Source: Linyphia triangularis
Lineage: Eukaryota; Arthropoda; Arachnida; Araneae; Linyphiidae
Reading direction: 5' to 3'
Length of the DNA: 64,000 nt
Assembly: GCA_963978545.1 (NCBI GenBank)
Contig: OZ021730.1
Span: 11,663,796-11,727,795 of the forward strand
Part shown: one piece after another, positions 1-12,289 of the stretch
How positions within the stretch are numbered: position 1 is the first letter of the stretch
Layout: each line of letters begins with the position of its first letter
Made by a program: the position numbers and the translations under genes
The notes under the pieces: model-generated
Seen by the model: the letters and a program-made list of their open reading frames with translations, nothing else
Database searches by the model: none
Told to the model about the DNA's origin: nothing

Positions 1-3000
1 TGTCGCTTTTTCCACCACAATTCGGTAGACATAAAACATCTAGTTGATGAACATAAACCTGTTTGTATCTGTTTGCAAGAGACGCTCTTGAAGCCTTTTC
101 AGAGCTCTCTTGTTAGGGGATATAGTCCTCTCCGGAAGGACTGTGTCAGCGGCGACAGAGCTAGCGGTGGTGTCGCTATACTTACATCAAATAGCAATCC
201 ATCCACCCCTCTAACGCTCTCGACCAACCTTCAAGCTGTTGCTGTCAGAGTCGCCATACACCATCAATTAATTACTGTCTGTTCTGTTTACCTCTCCCCT
301 AATCTTAATATCAGACAAGCAGATTTAAATAGGCTTTGTGGACAGCTTCCTCCCCCTTTTATTATGATGGGGGACTTTAATGGCCACAATCCTCTTTGGG
401 GTAGCCCAGACATCAATAACCGTGGAAGGCAAATCGAGAAGTTAATTACAGACCAACATCTCTGTATATTTAACAATGGGCAACATACATACTTCCACGC
501 CCCATCGAGGACTTTTCATGCTATCGATCTCGCCCTGTGTTCACCATCTCTTTTTTCTGATTGGACGTTTTTTGTGGAAAATGATCCTTTCCACAGTGAT
601 CATTTTTCTGTGGTCCTAAACTACCAAGGAAGTTTAAATACTCTTGTAATCCGCCAACCCCGATTCATCATCGAAAGGGCGGATTGGGACATGTTTTCTT
701 CTATCGTTTCTCTTTCTGACGAGATGGTGGACCAGGATGACATCGATGTAGCTGTGCAATCTGTCACCAACGCCATTATTGAAGCTGCTCACCTTGCTAT
801 ACCTGTGTCATCAACAAAACTACCGAAACAATGCAAACCGTGGTGGAACCAAAACTGTAGACTTGCCCATAAAAAACAAAAAAAAATTGTGGGGTATTTT
901 TCGCATTTACCCCACTACGACAAATCTTGTTTATTTTAAAAGGGCACGAGCTGAGGCGCGTCAGATCCGCCGCCGAAGCCAGAGGGATTCTTGGAGGAAT
1001 TATGTTAGTACCATAACTTCCTCAATTTCTTCCAAGAGGGTCTGGAACAAGGTCAATAAGATCAAGGGCCGCTATTCCAATTACTCTATTTCCATCTTAG
1101 AGAACCATCTGGGAGTTGTTTCAGACCCTAAGGATATTGCTGATACTCTTGGAGATGCATTCGCCAAGGTATCGAGCAATTCCAATTACAAAGAGCCGTT
1201 CGCATCATATAAGCTTCGAGCTGAGAGAACAAAGTTAAATTTCGCTTCTACCTCTTCGGAAGAATATAATTCCGATTTTACTTTGGCTGAGTTGATGCAA
1301 GCTTTATCTGGTTCTAACAATTCTGCTGTTGGGCCAGACAGTATACATTATGCAATGCTTAAACATCTCCAGCCACTCCAGCTCAAGCTTATATTGAAAT
1401 TGTTTAAGCGTATTTGGCGGGAGAATACATTTCCGTCCAACTGGCAACGTGCTCTTATAATACCAATTGTGAAACCTGGTAAAGACCCCAAGAATCCCTC
1501 AAACTACCGCCCAATTGCATTAACTAGTTGTTTTTGTAAACTCTTGGAGAAACTAGTTAATGCACGCCTTCTATTTTATCTTGAATTTAACAACTGTCTG
1601 TCTCGGTTCCAGAGTGGTTTTCGTCGTGGACGAAGCACTATTGACAACTTGCTCCTCTTGGAAACTTCAATTCGGGAGGCTTTTGTCAAGCGGAACCATT
1701 TGGTATCTGTATTCTTTGACATGGAGAAAGCGTATGATAGTACTTGGAGATATGGTATACTCAAGGACCTACATGATTTAGGTCTGCGAGGAAACCTACC
1801 ATTATTCATTGAAAATTTCTTAACTCAAAGAATCTTCCAAGTACGAATAAACTCGATCTTATCTAACGAGTTCATACAAGAACAAGGTGTCCCCCAGGGA
1901 AGTGTGTTGAGTTGCGCACTGTTCATCGTCAAAGTCAACAGCCTTTTGACCTGCTTACCACCATCAGTGTCAGGCACGTTATTTGTTGACGATTTCCAAC
2001 TGTCTTGCGCCTCAACGAATATGCCACTCATAGAGAGACAGCTTCAGCTGGCTATCAGGAGAATTTCAGACTGGGCTAATAAGAACGGATTTACGTTTTC
2101 AGCTGAAAAAACCGTTGCCATGCACTTCTGCAGGAAACGTGAGCTTCACAATGACCCAGAATTTTTTTTAAATGGTGTCCAAATACCCATTGTTTCCGAG
2201 ACGAAATTTCTCGGAATAATTTTTGATTCTAAGCTCACTTTCCTGCCACATATTAAACATCTAAAGTTAAAGTGCAATAAAGTCCTGAATCTCCTGAAAG
2301 TTCTCTCTAACACTTCCTGGGGAGCTGACACCAACTCCATGTTAAAGATATACAGATGCCTGGTCCGTTCCATTCTTGACTACGGCTCGGTGGTGTACGG
2401 TTCAACCAGAAAGTCGACTCTATTGCTCCTAGATCCTGTTCACCATTCAGGTCTCAGGATCGCGTCAGGAGCATTTAGTACATCACCGGTGCAAAGTTTA
2501 TACGTGCTTTGTCTGGAAGCCTCTCTGGGGCTGAGACGGGACAAACTCTCTTTAAAGTTTTATTTTAAAGTAAAAAGCCATCCTTCTCATCCTCTTTTAG
2601 AACATATTTTTAACCCTCTTAATCATCGACTTTTTAACGCACGTCCATCATGCATTCCATCATTTGCATTGAGAGTAAAATCCATACTTTCATCTCACAA
2701 TATTGATAATTTTAAAGTTCCCTCCATCTCATTCTCCATTCCACTTTGGCATGATCATCAAATCGTTGTTCTTAACATTTTTAGCAATTTTAAGAAAAGC
2801 TGTACACCAGATATTATTTTTACAAACTTATTTTACTTTCATCGAAATAATTTTACAATTTTAAGGCAATATATACGGATGGGTCAAAGAGCCAGGGGCA
2901 TGTAGGAGCTGCTGCAGTTCATGACGATACCATCATGTCCAGAGAACTGCACTATAGCAGCTCCGTATTTTCAGCTGAGTCCCTGGCTATTCTATTGGCC

Positions 3001-3660
3001 TTGCAATTTATTTTAAAGCAAGGCCATGGTCAGTGGATTATTTACACAGATTCCAAGAGCTGTTTAGATGCACTCAATAATCCACTGAACCAGACCCATC
3101 CTTTTATCTTAGAAATTTTAAAACTTCATCTCACACTTTTAAACAGAAATTCTAAAGTTCATTTTTGTTGGATCCCAGGTCATGTGGGGATCATGGGTAA
3201 TGAACGCGCTGATACCATCGCTCGATCTGCTAGTGGACCTAGGAGCACTTGGCTCTGCCCTGACGACGCAAATAAAGCTTGTGACACTGCTCTTTCTCTC
3301 ACTTGGCAGGCCATGTGGGATGCACAGACAGCCAACAAGCTGCGTTCGTTTCAGACCTTAATATCCGGATTCGCGCCCATCCAGCAATCCCGGAAAAGGG
3401 AAGTGCTTCTAACTCGTTTAAGAATAGGCCACACGCGTTTTACCCATGTACATCTGCTGGCAGAAGATGCCCCCACATGTAATACCTGTGATGTCATTTT
3501 TTCTGTTTTTCATGTTTTAAATGAATGTCCATCTTTTAATACTCTCAGACATCGACATTTTAAATCCAATCATCCTTCACTATCATGTATTTTATCTTCA
3601 CCTCCTCACGAAAATCTTTTTGATTTTTTACATGACATTGGTTTTTATCATTTGATTTGA
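1..3660 (+). pseudogene. LINE ORF2: endonuclease, reverse transcriptase and RNase H, frameshifted
   Basis: Encodes the enzyme that nicks target DNA and copies the LINE RNA. The reading frame is open from base 1 (about 10 codons of the N-terminus are missing). The apurinic-like endonuclease shows QETLLK, GDFNGHNPLWG and SDHF. A one-base frameshift lies in the A-run near 885. The reverse transcriptase follows in a new frame to 2905: FFDMEKAYD (motif A), GVPQGSVLS (motif B), FVDD (motif C, near 1983). A second one-base shift near 2860 moves RNase H (YTDGSK, AESLAI, YTDSKS, IPGHVGIMGNERAD) into the frame ending at 3660. A C-terminal CX2C...HX4C finger sits near 3480. Domain order is that of intact copies in this window; the frameshifts mark it as a pseudogene. 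Confidence 0.92.
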
Positions 3661-3820
3661 ATAAGTTTTTTCTCTAATCTTTGACTTTTTATATTTTTAA
3701 CTCATAAATGAGTCTTTTAAATCAATTTTAAAAATGAACAACGAATGGTTGGCGCAGTATGGCCCATGTGTTGCCCTTGCACCGTTAAACTATTATAAAC
3801 TAACTAACTAACTAACTAAC
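1..3820 (+). mobile_element. Family A LINE, copy 1 (5' end outside window)
   Basis: Non-LTR retrotransposon with RNase H (I/R1/LOA-like part of the Jockey superfamily). Only ORF2 and the 3' UTR are inside the window. The 3' UTR ends with the family stem GGCGCAGTATGGCCC near 3752 and a tail of AACT repeats that stops at 3820, where family B coding sequence begins at once. The copy is closely related to the family A element at 46,336-57,831 but carries frameshifts, so it is dead. It either inserted into the family B copy that follows or landed beside it; the window edge hides the left target-site duplication. Confidence 0.9.
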
Positions 3821-5457
3821 TTAATTGAACGTCAATTACAAACTGCTGTTAACAGACTTGTTGAATGGTGTGAACAAAACGGCCATAAACTGTCACCATC
3901 TAAAAGCAGTTGCATCCACTTCTGTAGGAGGAGGGGTCTTCACCCTGACCCTGAAATTCACATACGCAATTCTCCCATCCCATTTGTGAGTCAGATAAGG
4001 TATCTGGGAGTTACCTTTGACAATAAGTCAAATTTTCTCCCACATATTGAATACTTGCGCAAGAAGTGCGATAAATCGCTTAATATCCTCAAAGTACTTT
4101 CAAATACTTCTTGGGGTGCTGACCGCACTTCCTTGCTGCGTATCTACCAATCTGTAATCTTATCTCGCATTGATTACGGATGTATTGCGTATGGGTCTGC
4201 AGGAGTATCCCTTCTACGAAGATTGGATACTGTCCATCACACTGCTGCCCGTATTTTTTCAGGTGCATTTCGCACTTCACACATTGAAAGTCTGTTGACA
4301 GAGTGTAGTCTACTTCCACTTAACTTGAGACGTAAAAAATTAAGCGCCAACTACTACTGTAGAATTATGTCTGATTCTTTTCAACCTTTACGTAAGTTGA
4401 GACTTGATGTCTATCTTGGTAGGTTATATGATGCTCGTCCATCTAATATCCGACCATTTTCTGAAAGAGCGAAATCCATTTTGTTGGATGCAGCTCTAAG
4501 TGACGTAGTTACCCAAACATTTATCACTCAATCCTTTCCACCGTGGGATATTCCATCCTTCCACTTTCTCAATCTATTTGCTATGTATTGCAAGGCAGAC
4601 ACTGCCCCAGAAATTATGCAACAAATCTTTTGTGATCACCGCTCTCAGTATGCTGACTATGAAGCAGTATTTACTGATGGATCCAAAGCAGGTGAACGTG
4701 TTGGCTGTGGTACTGTGTCCGACACATCCACAGTCGCTTTTACACTTCATAAATCCTGCTCGGTTTTCACTTCTGAGATGACCGCAATTTCTTGTGCACT
4801 GCTGCATATCTCACTCTGCCACTATCGCAAATTTTGTGTGTATACTGACAGTTTAAGTTCTTTGTCAAGTCTGGAGCAGGTTAAAACCAATAGCCATCCA
4901 CTTGCTTTTGACATTTTGTCAAAGTTACACACACTTGAGAGGAAAGGATTTACTATATTATTCTGCTGGGTACCTAGTCACATGGGAATTTCAGGCAATG
5001 AATTATCTGATTCTGCTGCTAAAGCGGCTTCAATCCCGCTGCAGCAGCCAGTTCCCTACCAAGATATTAAGACATCAATTCACAAGTTCATATTATCCTT
5101 ACGTCAAGAAACATGGGATTTTCAGGTTAATAACAAACTTCATTTCATCAAAAATCATCTTCGTAAATGGCCAGTTAATCCTATGCGTCGGACAGATGTC
5201 AAACTGACTCGTCTGAGCATTGGTCATACCCGATTGACGCATCAACACCTATTGCTGGGAGAAGACCCACCTGTTTGCGATACTTGTCGTTGCGATCTTT
5301 CTGTGGCTCATATTTTAATTTCTTGTTCGAAGTTTCAGTCACATCGTCTTAGGTTTTTTAAATGTACCATTTAAGTCTTCAAGATTTGATTGGGGAAACT
5401 CCCCATCCAAATCTTTTTGCATTTTTAAGATCAATCGGGTTTTTAAATCACATCTAG
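3821..5457 (+). pseudogene. LINE ORF2, C-terminal part (family B)
   Basis: Covers the end of the reverse transcriptase, the linker and the RNase H domain: FTDGSKAGERVG near 4672, YTDSLSSL near 4843, WVPSHMGISGNELSDSAAK near 4968, and the terminal finger CDTCRCDLSVAHILISC near 5278. The frame ends prematurely at 5374. Relative to the other family B copies one base is missing near 5368, and the remaining codons up to a TAG at 5455-5457 lie in the next frame. RNase H removes RNA from the RNA/DNA hybrid during retrotransposition. There is no endonuclease and no RT catalytic core, so this copy is not functional. Confidence 0.88.
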
Positions 5458-5582
5458 TGTTTTAAACATATCCATTTTTAAAATTTTATTAACATCTTTA
5501 TTTTAGAAATGTGATTTTAACATTCTTAAATTATATTCTGTCACCTCTCATCATATTTATAATTCATCTTCCATCCTAGTTT
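3821..5582 (+). mobile_element. Family B LINE fragment, copy 2 (3' half)
   Basis: Starts abruptly inside ORF2 at the codons for LIERQLQ, in frame, directly after the AACT tail of copy 1. It runs through RNase H and about 125 bases of 3' UTR to CATCCTAGTT, where the 5' end of copy 3 (CCCCTCAGGG) begins at 5583. The usual 3' stem and CAAA tail are absent here. Either this is the right half of a B element split by copy 1, or a 5'-truncated insertion. The missing tail suggests a later recombination with copy 3. Confidence 0.85.
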
Positions 5583-6216
5583 CCCCTCAGGGGGTTTACT
5601 TTCTAAAAGTAAACACGGGCTTCACAACCCCGGGATGCCCCAGTGATCTATCCCTTCTTCTGTTTTACCTTCTTTTTTGGTTTCTGTATTTATTGTTTGG
5701 CTTCTCTTCCTTCCCTCGTTGTGGTTACCTCTTCAGAGGTGAGGGCTCCCCTTGAGAAGCTTTCTGCCGCTCTGTTGCTATCAGCTTCTCTCGGGGATTA
5801 AATCACCCACGTGTTTGCCGTGCGTGGAGACCCGTGTCCCTGGAAAGGGGGATCCTGGTAGTTGAGGGACGACATACTGTCCCAATACACTACTTTGGCC
5901 CTTGCTTCAGATAAACGGGAGGTGCACATAGGTCCCGTGTGCATCAATCGGCTGGTCGTCCGACTTCGTCGGCGGCTAGGGATCAAGCGTTCGGCTCGTC
6001 TGCTGGGAATCTCGTTAAGGGTGGAGACTTCTACAGGGACGAGTCGTTCGCGTATAGGTACTGGACAGCCTGGTAGTGTTATGCCGTGCGCAATAGTTTA
6101 GTTGTTGTTTTCTTTCCTTTTACCATTTTTGTTGCTTGCCGGTGTACACTATCCCCGATATCGTGGACTCCATGGCGGGTGGGACTCTAGTGCCCGAATC
6201 CATTTAACTTACTTTC
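5583..6216 (+). promoter_or_regulatory. Family B 5' UTR / presumed internal promoter
   Basis: This leader is shared almost unchanged with 14,852-15,484 and 48,954-49,586. Non-LTR elements normally carry an internal promoter here, so a promoter role is expected from the family, not shown. Visible structure: CCCC/GGGG at the very 5' end, then a hairpin GTTTACTT/AAGTAAAC (5595-5615). A GC-richer block at 5805-6090 is followed by GGGTGGGACTCTAGTGCCCG just before ORF1. Confidence 0.6.
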
Positions 6217-7359
6217 ATGGAAAGTAATTCTTGTATATCTTCTCCTCCTAGTGGGGAGCAACACGGACAAAACTCGGTGAATCAATTGAAATATAAATAC
6301 TTTGTTCTGCATCGATTAGAGGGATCTTTTGAAAAGGTTTCTCCTTTTCTAATTGAGAAAACTTTAAAATCGTTCGTTGGAGATACAACTTCAGTCAAAA
6401 AACTGAAGTCTGGAGATCTGTTAGTGGAAGTTCGCAATGTTCAACAAGCTAATAGCATACTGAAAATAGAAAATTTTGGAACTTTCCCGGTAACTGTTAC
6501 TGCACATGGATCGCTTAACAAATCTCGTGGTGTTGTGTCCGAGTCGGACCTATACCATACAGCGGAGGACGAGATTCTTGATCACTTACGTGATCAACAC
6601 GTTTCGGCCGACCACCGCATAACAATACGACGAGATGGGAATACCATCCCCACTAAGCATTTGATCCTAACTTTTGATTTACCCACTTTACCATCGCACG
6701 TAAAAGCCGGCTATTTGAATTGCAATGTTCGTCCGTACATTCCGAACCCACTACGCTGTTTCAAGTGCCAGAAATTTGGTCACTCGCAAACAGCTTGCCA
6801 TGGGAAAACGGAAATATGCGCACGTTGTGCAGGTATTGGACATGGTAGTGCTAACTGCAAAGCACCCGAGAAGTGTGTCAATTGTGATGGCACACATCCG
6901 TCATACTCTCGATCATGTCCACAGTGGGTAAAAGAAAAAGAAATACAGACAGTACGAGTAAACCAAAATAAGTCGTATTTCGATGCTAAAAAAATTGTTG
7001 AATTGAGGACTCCACGCGTTGGTGTTGCTTATGCTGATGTTTTGAAAAAAACATTCAGCAGCAAAAGCACACAAACAGATTCTCCAGTATCTTCTCTTGT
7101 TCAAATACCTCAACGATCATCTACTGAGGTTGTAAAACGACCAACGATTCTAAAGAAATCTCTGGCCAAATCAAAGGCTTTACAGACTTTGAAACTTAAA
7201 TCGGCTAAAGGGGGACCTTCTCGAGAGAAAACCTCTAATCCTTTTACCATCCTTCGATCTTTTAAGGATGCGGATGTGGTGAGGCTTCACCCATCTGATG
7301 AGGATGTAGATATCAGTGAAGATCCCGACCCCCCTTTAGAATTTTCTTTTAATAATTAA
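6217..7359 (+). CDS. LINE ORF1, zinc-knuckle nucleic-acid-binding protein (family B)
   Basis: A 380-residue protein that would coat LINE RNA in the ribonucleoprotein particle and chaperone strand transfer. Three CCHC knuckles lie at roughly residues 184-235: CFKCQKFGHSQTAC, CARCAGIGHGSANC and CVNCDGTHPSYSRSC. The N-terminal third resembles the folded RNA-binding region of Jockey-type Gag-like proteins; the C-terminus is basic (KKSLAKSKALQTLK) and then acidic. The start MESNSC matches the start chosen for the copy at 49,587. The stop overlaps the ORF2 start as TAATG at 7357-7361. The frame is intact even though ORF2 is dead. Confidence 0.9.
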   Translation: MESNSCISSPPSGEQHGQNSVNQLKYKYFVLHRLEGSFEKVSPFLIEKTLKSFVGDTTSVKKLKSGDLLVEVRNVQQANSILKIENFGTFPVTVTAHGSLNKSRGVVSESDLYHTAEDEILDHLRDQHVSADHRITIRRDGNTIPTKHLILTFDLPTLPSHVKAGYLNCNVRPYIPNPLRCFKCQKFGHSQTACHGKTEICARCAGIGHGSANCKAPEKCVNCDGTHPSYSRSCPQWVKEKEIQTVRVNQNKSYFDAKKIVELRTPRVGVAYADVLKKTFSSKSTQTDSPVSSLVQIPQRSSTEVVKRPTILKKSLAKSKALQTLKLKSAKGGPSREKTSNPFTILRSFKDADVVRLHPSDEDVDISEDPDPPLEFSFNN

Positions 7360-10300
7360 TGGCTTCTTTTGTTTCTTGGAACTGTCGCGGTTTTAGGTCT
7401 AGGAAGGATGATGTGAAGAACATCATTTAACTTTATCATCCAGCATGTTTGGCACTTCAAGAAACCCTCTTGAAGGATTCTTGTATATCTAAGATCCGTG
7501 GGTATAGTTGCATTAGAAAAGATGTTACCCGTAGTAATACAGAGTCTGGAGGAGTATGTCTTTTTATTGATCATAATTACCCCAGCACTGTACTCACACT
7601 GCACACATCTCTACAGGCTGTGGCTGCGAGACTTCATTTACAGTCCCTTCTCACAGTCTGTTGCCTATACCTACCGCCACATGCTATCATCCGCCAAGAG
7701 GAGTTGAATGACCTTATTGATCAGCTTCCAGTACCATTTTTACTGCTCGGTGACTTTAATGGACACAGTACTATGTGGGGTAATGCTAATACGAACCCTC
7801 GTGGGAGACAGGTGGAAAAGTTGCTTTCTGATCACTGTCTCTGTCTCCTGAATAATGAGGAGAAAACCTATTTTCATGAACCCACTCGAACATTCCATTC
7901 ACTAGACTTAGCCATTTGTTCCCCTATACTTTTTCCATATTTGAATTTTGCTGTTGGAAGTGATCTACACAACAGTGATCACTTCCCTGTCCTCATTTCG
8001 CACACAGGTAGTGGTAGCGTGAACATCCGTCTACCTACATACAAATACCACAGGGCGAATTGGGACAAATTTACTGAGTTGGCTATTATAACAGGAACAA
8101 TGGTGAATAGTGAGGATGTTGATACTGCAGTCCAAAATGTCACTGAAGCAATTTTAAATGCTGCTGACTCCTCCATTCCTAAGACATCACCTAGAACACT
8201 GCGGCACTGTAAACCATACTGGAATGCAGACTGTCAGTGTGAGTACAAGAAACAAAGGAAGCTATGGGGTATCTTCCGCAGATACCCAACTACAGGAAAC
8301 CTTATCGCCTTTAAAAAGGCTAAGGCATTTGCTCGTAGAGTTAGACGTCAAAGTAAGAAGGATTCTTGGATAAGTTATGTCTCTTCAATTACGTCTGAAA
8401 CATCAAGTAAACAGTTGTGGAAGAAGGTTAGAGCGGCCAACGGTTTGTATCCGGAATATTCTTGCCCGATACTTCAAACCGGAGCTGCTGTGTTCTCTTC
8501 CCCTGAAGATATTGCTAACCTTATCGGTGAAACTTTTGAAAGTGTATCCAGTTCCGATTCTTATAGTCCTACATTTTTAGTGACTAAGAATCGTGCTGAA
8601 CGGGCTGGAATTAATTTCAAAAGCAATATTGAATATTCCTACAACTGTGAACTTAAGATGTATGAATTGAAGAGTGCTTTATCTAAAGCACATAACGCCA
8701 GTCCAGGTCCAGATGGGATCAGTTACCAAATGCTTCGCCATTTAAGCCCAGATTCTCTTTTTAACATCCTTTTTCTCTTCAATCGAATCTGGAAGGAGAA
8801 CATCTTTCCTATCTTGTGGCGGGAAGCTACTGTAATCCCCATTCTGAAACCTGGAAAGGATCCCAAGGATCCTCTGAACTATCGACCGATAGCCTTAACG
8901 AGCTGCCTTTGTAAGACCTTTGAACGTATTGTAAACGCCCGACTCTCTTACATGTTAGAAAAAGATGGATGTATTTCACCTTTCCAGAGTGGATTCCGAC
9001 GAGGGCGGTCCACTCTTGATAACATCGTGAAACTAGAAACAGATGTTCGTAATGCCTTTGTGCAGAGGAATCATCTAGTTTCAATCTTTTTCGACATTGA
9101 GAAGGCGTATGATCATACGTGGCGATATGGTATCCTGAAAACTCTATTTAATTTTATTTTTAGAGGTAATCTGCCCCTTTTTATTCAAAATTTTTTATCA
9201 TCTCGTGTTTTTAGAGTTCGCATTGGAACTTCATTTTCTAATTATTTTAACCAATCTGAGGGAGTTCCTCAAGGTTGTGTTTTAAGTGTCACCCTTTTTA
9301 ATCTACACATCAGCAACATCCTTCATGCCCTTTCACCCTTTGTTCATGGAACTTTGTATGTTGATGATTTGCAAATCTCATGCCAAGGATCAAACATGCG
9401 CTTAATTGAACGTCAATTACAAACTGCTGTTAACAGACTTGTAGAATGGTGTGAACAAAACGGCCATACATTGTCACCATCTAAAAGCAGTTGCATCCAC
9501 TTCTGTAGGAGGAGGGGTCTTCACCCTGACCCTGAAATCCACATACGCTATTCTCCCATCCCAGTTGTGAATCAGATAAGATACCTGGGAGTTATCTTTG
9601 ACAATAAGTTAAATTTTCTCCCACATATTGTATACTTGCGCAAGAAGTGCGATAAATCGCTTAATATCCTCAAAGTACTTTCAAATACTTCTTGGGGTGC
9701 TGACCGCACTTCTTTGCTGCGTATCTACCAATCTGTAATCTTATCTCGCATTGATTACGGATGTGTTGCGTATGGGTCTGCAGGAGTATCCATTCTACGA
9801 AGGTTGGATACTGTCCATCACACTGCTGCCCGTATTTGTTCAGGTGCATTTCGCACTTCACCCATTGAAAGTCTGTTGACACAGTGTAGTCTCCTTCCAC
9901 TTGACTTGAGACGTAAAAAATTAAGCGCCAACTACTACTGTAGAATTATGTCTGATCCTTTTCACCCTTTACGTAAGTTGAGACTTGATGTCTATCTTGG
10001 TAGGTTATATGATGCTCGCCCATCGAACATCCGACCATTTTCTGAAAGAGCGAAATCCATCTTGTTGGATGCAGCTCTTAGTGACGTAGTTACCCAAACA
10101 TTTACCACTCAATCCTTTCCACCGTGGGATATTCCATCTTTCCACTTTCTCAATCCATTTGCGATGTATTGCAAGGCAGACACTGTCCCAGAAATTATGC
10201 AACAAATCTTTTGTGATCACCGCTCTCAGTATGCTGACTATGAAGCATTATTTACTGATGGATCCAAATCAGGTGAAGCAATCCCGAAAAAGGGAAGTGC

Positions 10301-11476
10301 TCCTAACTCGTTTAAGAATAGGCCACACGCGTTTTACCCATGTGCATCTTCTGCTGGCAGAAGATGCCCCCACATGCAATTCTTGTGGACTTATTTTCTC
10401 TGTTGTTCATATTTTAACTGAATGCTCGTCTTTTAATACAATCAGATTTAGATATTTTAATATGGACCATCCGCCATTATCATCTCTTTTATGTTCACCC
10501 CCTCATACAAATCTTTTTAACTTCTTACTTGAAATTGGTTTTTATCATTTGATTTGAGTACTTTGTTTTGTCATCTTTACCTTTTATGAACCATCATGTT
10601 TTTTATTAACTAATTTTAACATTGGTTGACAGCATGAAATTGTTCGGCGCAGTATGGCCCTTGTGTAGCCCTTGCGCCAGAAACCCAACCAACCAACCAA
10701 CCAAATCAGGTTAACGTGTTGGCTGTGGTACTGTGTCCGACACATCCACAGTCGCTTTTACACTTCATAAATCCTGCTCGGTTTTCACTTCTGAGATGAC
10801 AGCAATTTCTTGTGCACTGCTGCATATCTCACTCTGCCACAATCGCAAATTTTGTGTGTATACTGACAGTTTAAGATCCTTGTCAAGTCTTGAGCAATTT
10901 AAGACCAATAGCCATCCACTTGCCTTTGACATTTTGTCAAAGTTACACACACTTGAGAGGAAAGGGTTTACTATTTTGTTCTGCTGGGTACCTAGTCACA
11001 TGGGAATTTCAGGAAATGAATTGGCTGATTCTGCTGCTAAAGCGGCTTCAATCCCGCTGCAGCAGCCAGTTCCCTAACACGATATTAAGACTTCAATTCC
11101 CAAGTTTATATTATCCTTACGTCAAGAAACATGGGATTTGCAGGTTACTAACAAACTTCATTTTATCAAAAATCATCTTCTTAAATGGCTAGTTAATCCA
11201 ATGCGTCGGACAGATGTCAAACTGACTCGTCTGCGCATTGGTCACACCCGATTGACGCATCGACATCTATTGCTGGGAGAAGATCCACCTGTTTGCGATA
11301 TTTGTCGTTGCGATCTTACTGTGGTTCATATTTTAATTTCTTGTCCTAAGTTTCAGACGCATCGTCTTAGGTTTTTTAAGAGTACCACTTTAAGTCTTCA
11401 GGATTTGATAGGGGAAACTCCCCATCCAAATCTTTTTGCTTTTTTAAGATCAATCGGGTTTTTAAATCACATCTAG
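7359..11476 (+). pseudogene. LINE ORF2 of copy 3 (family B), multiply broken
   Basis: ATG at 7359 overlaps the ORF1 stop. After SWNCRGF a TAA at 7428-7430 ends translation at codon 24; the rest of the endonuclease (GDFNGHSTMWG near 7750, SDHFPV near 7975), the reverse transcriptase (FFDIEKAYD near 9090, GVPQGCVLS, YVDD near 9358) and the start of RNase H (FTDGSKSGE) are open to about 10,277. A family A fragment then interrupts RNase H. After it the frame resumes from 10,715, meets a stop at 11,075-11,077, and continues to the natural end at 11,476. The target duplication also carries one mismatch that makes a TAA next to the insertion. Confidence 0.9.
10278..10701 (+). mobile_element. 5'-truncated family A LINE inserted in ORF2 of copy 3
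   Basis: Contains only the last ~93 codons of a family A ORF2 (frame from 10,279 to the stop at 10,557, with QSRKREVLLTRLRIGHTRFT and the finger CNSCGLIFSVVHILTEC), the family A 3' UTR with GGCGCAGTATGGCCC near 10,645, and a tail of AACC repeats. It is bracketed by a 13-base target duplication, CAAATCAGGTGAA at 10,265-10,277 and CAAATCAGGTTAA at 10,702-10,714 (one mismatch). This is classic incomplete target-primed reverse transcription. Confidence 0.93.
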
Positions 11477-11679
11477 TTTTTTAAACATATCCATTTTTAA
11501 AACTTTATTAACATCTTGATCATTTTAGAAATGTGTTTTTAACATTCTTAAATTATATTATGTCACCTCTCATCATATTTATATTTCATCTTCCATCCTA
11601 GTTCTTCTTTTATCTTTTGTTTTGGCGCAGCATGGCCCTTTTGTTGCCTTTGCGCCATAAAAAGCTCAAACAAACAAAC

Positions 11680-12289
11680 TTAAAATTTATGACTGTCACC
11701 CTTAAGTGCTTTTTTTTTCACCCCCACATTCCCGTAGTAGTGGTCAAACAAAGAACTTTGTAAGAAGACTCTTCTCGAAAGGAATTGGGATGGGGAAGGG
11801 CAGATCTTTAAAATATGGGAAGGAAATATTTGTAGATTTTCATTGGAGGTAATGTATTTAAAATTTGCGAGATTTTGTCCAATTTTTTTAGGGAATTGGG
11901 GGAGGGGGGGGGGAGGGAAGAATCAAGGGCGCCATAATTTTTTTGCACAGTTGCAAAACTTACCTTGAGCAGTCCCTACATTTCATCATTTGCTCTTGAG
12001 TCTCAACAAGTGTAGTCGTAATTTTAAAGAACCTCTCTTTAAGTATATCTCGACTGCACCATAGTGTAGCATCGTACGGGAAACTAATTTTATTCGGATA
12101 TCCATAGGTAAGAATTCGTAAAAAATAATTTATTCGAAACGATTTACTAATATAAGTTATAAGAAAGTATTTTATGTGTCATCAATTAATTGTAAATATA
12201 ATATTGCTTCTTTTGGTACAGCTTTGCTTTTTTTTTTTTTTTTTTTTTTCCTGATATCATCAACACATTGATGATATCTGTTTTTGTTC
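11680..12289. other. No gene seen; low-complexity AT-rich stretch
   Basis: Between the CAAA tail of copy 3 and a dispersed repeat. It holds a G-rich run near 11,893-11,917 (mostly G with few A) that could form a quadruplex, and a long T-run at about 12,230-12,250. I see no open frame or family I recognise. Confidence 0.6.

Larger units (their letters stand above)
5583..11679 (+). mobile_element. Family B LINE, copy 3, full length but inactivated
   Basis: Begins with CCCCTCAGGGGG like the full-length copies at 14,852 and 48,954, has a 634-base 5' UTR, ORF1, an ORF2 touching it, a 3' UTR with the stem GGCGCAGCATGGCCC near 11,625, and a tail of CAAA repeats ending at 11,679. ORF2 is broken by an early stop, by a family A insertion (10,278-10,701) and by a late stop. 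No target-site duplication is found: the left flank is the 3' UTR of copy 2 and the right flank is unrelated sequence. Confidence 0.9.

Noticed and set aside
5862..6101. 68-79 codon open frame conserved in three LINE leaders
   Set aside because: It starts with TTG, not ATG, and the leaders are nearly identical at the DNA level, so conservation of the frame says nothing about coding.
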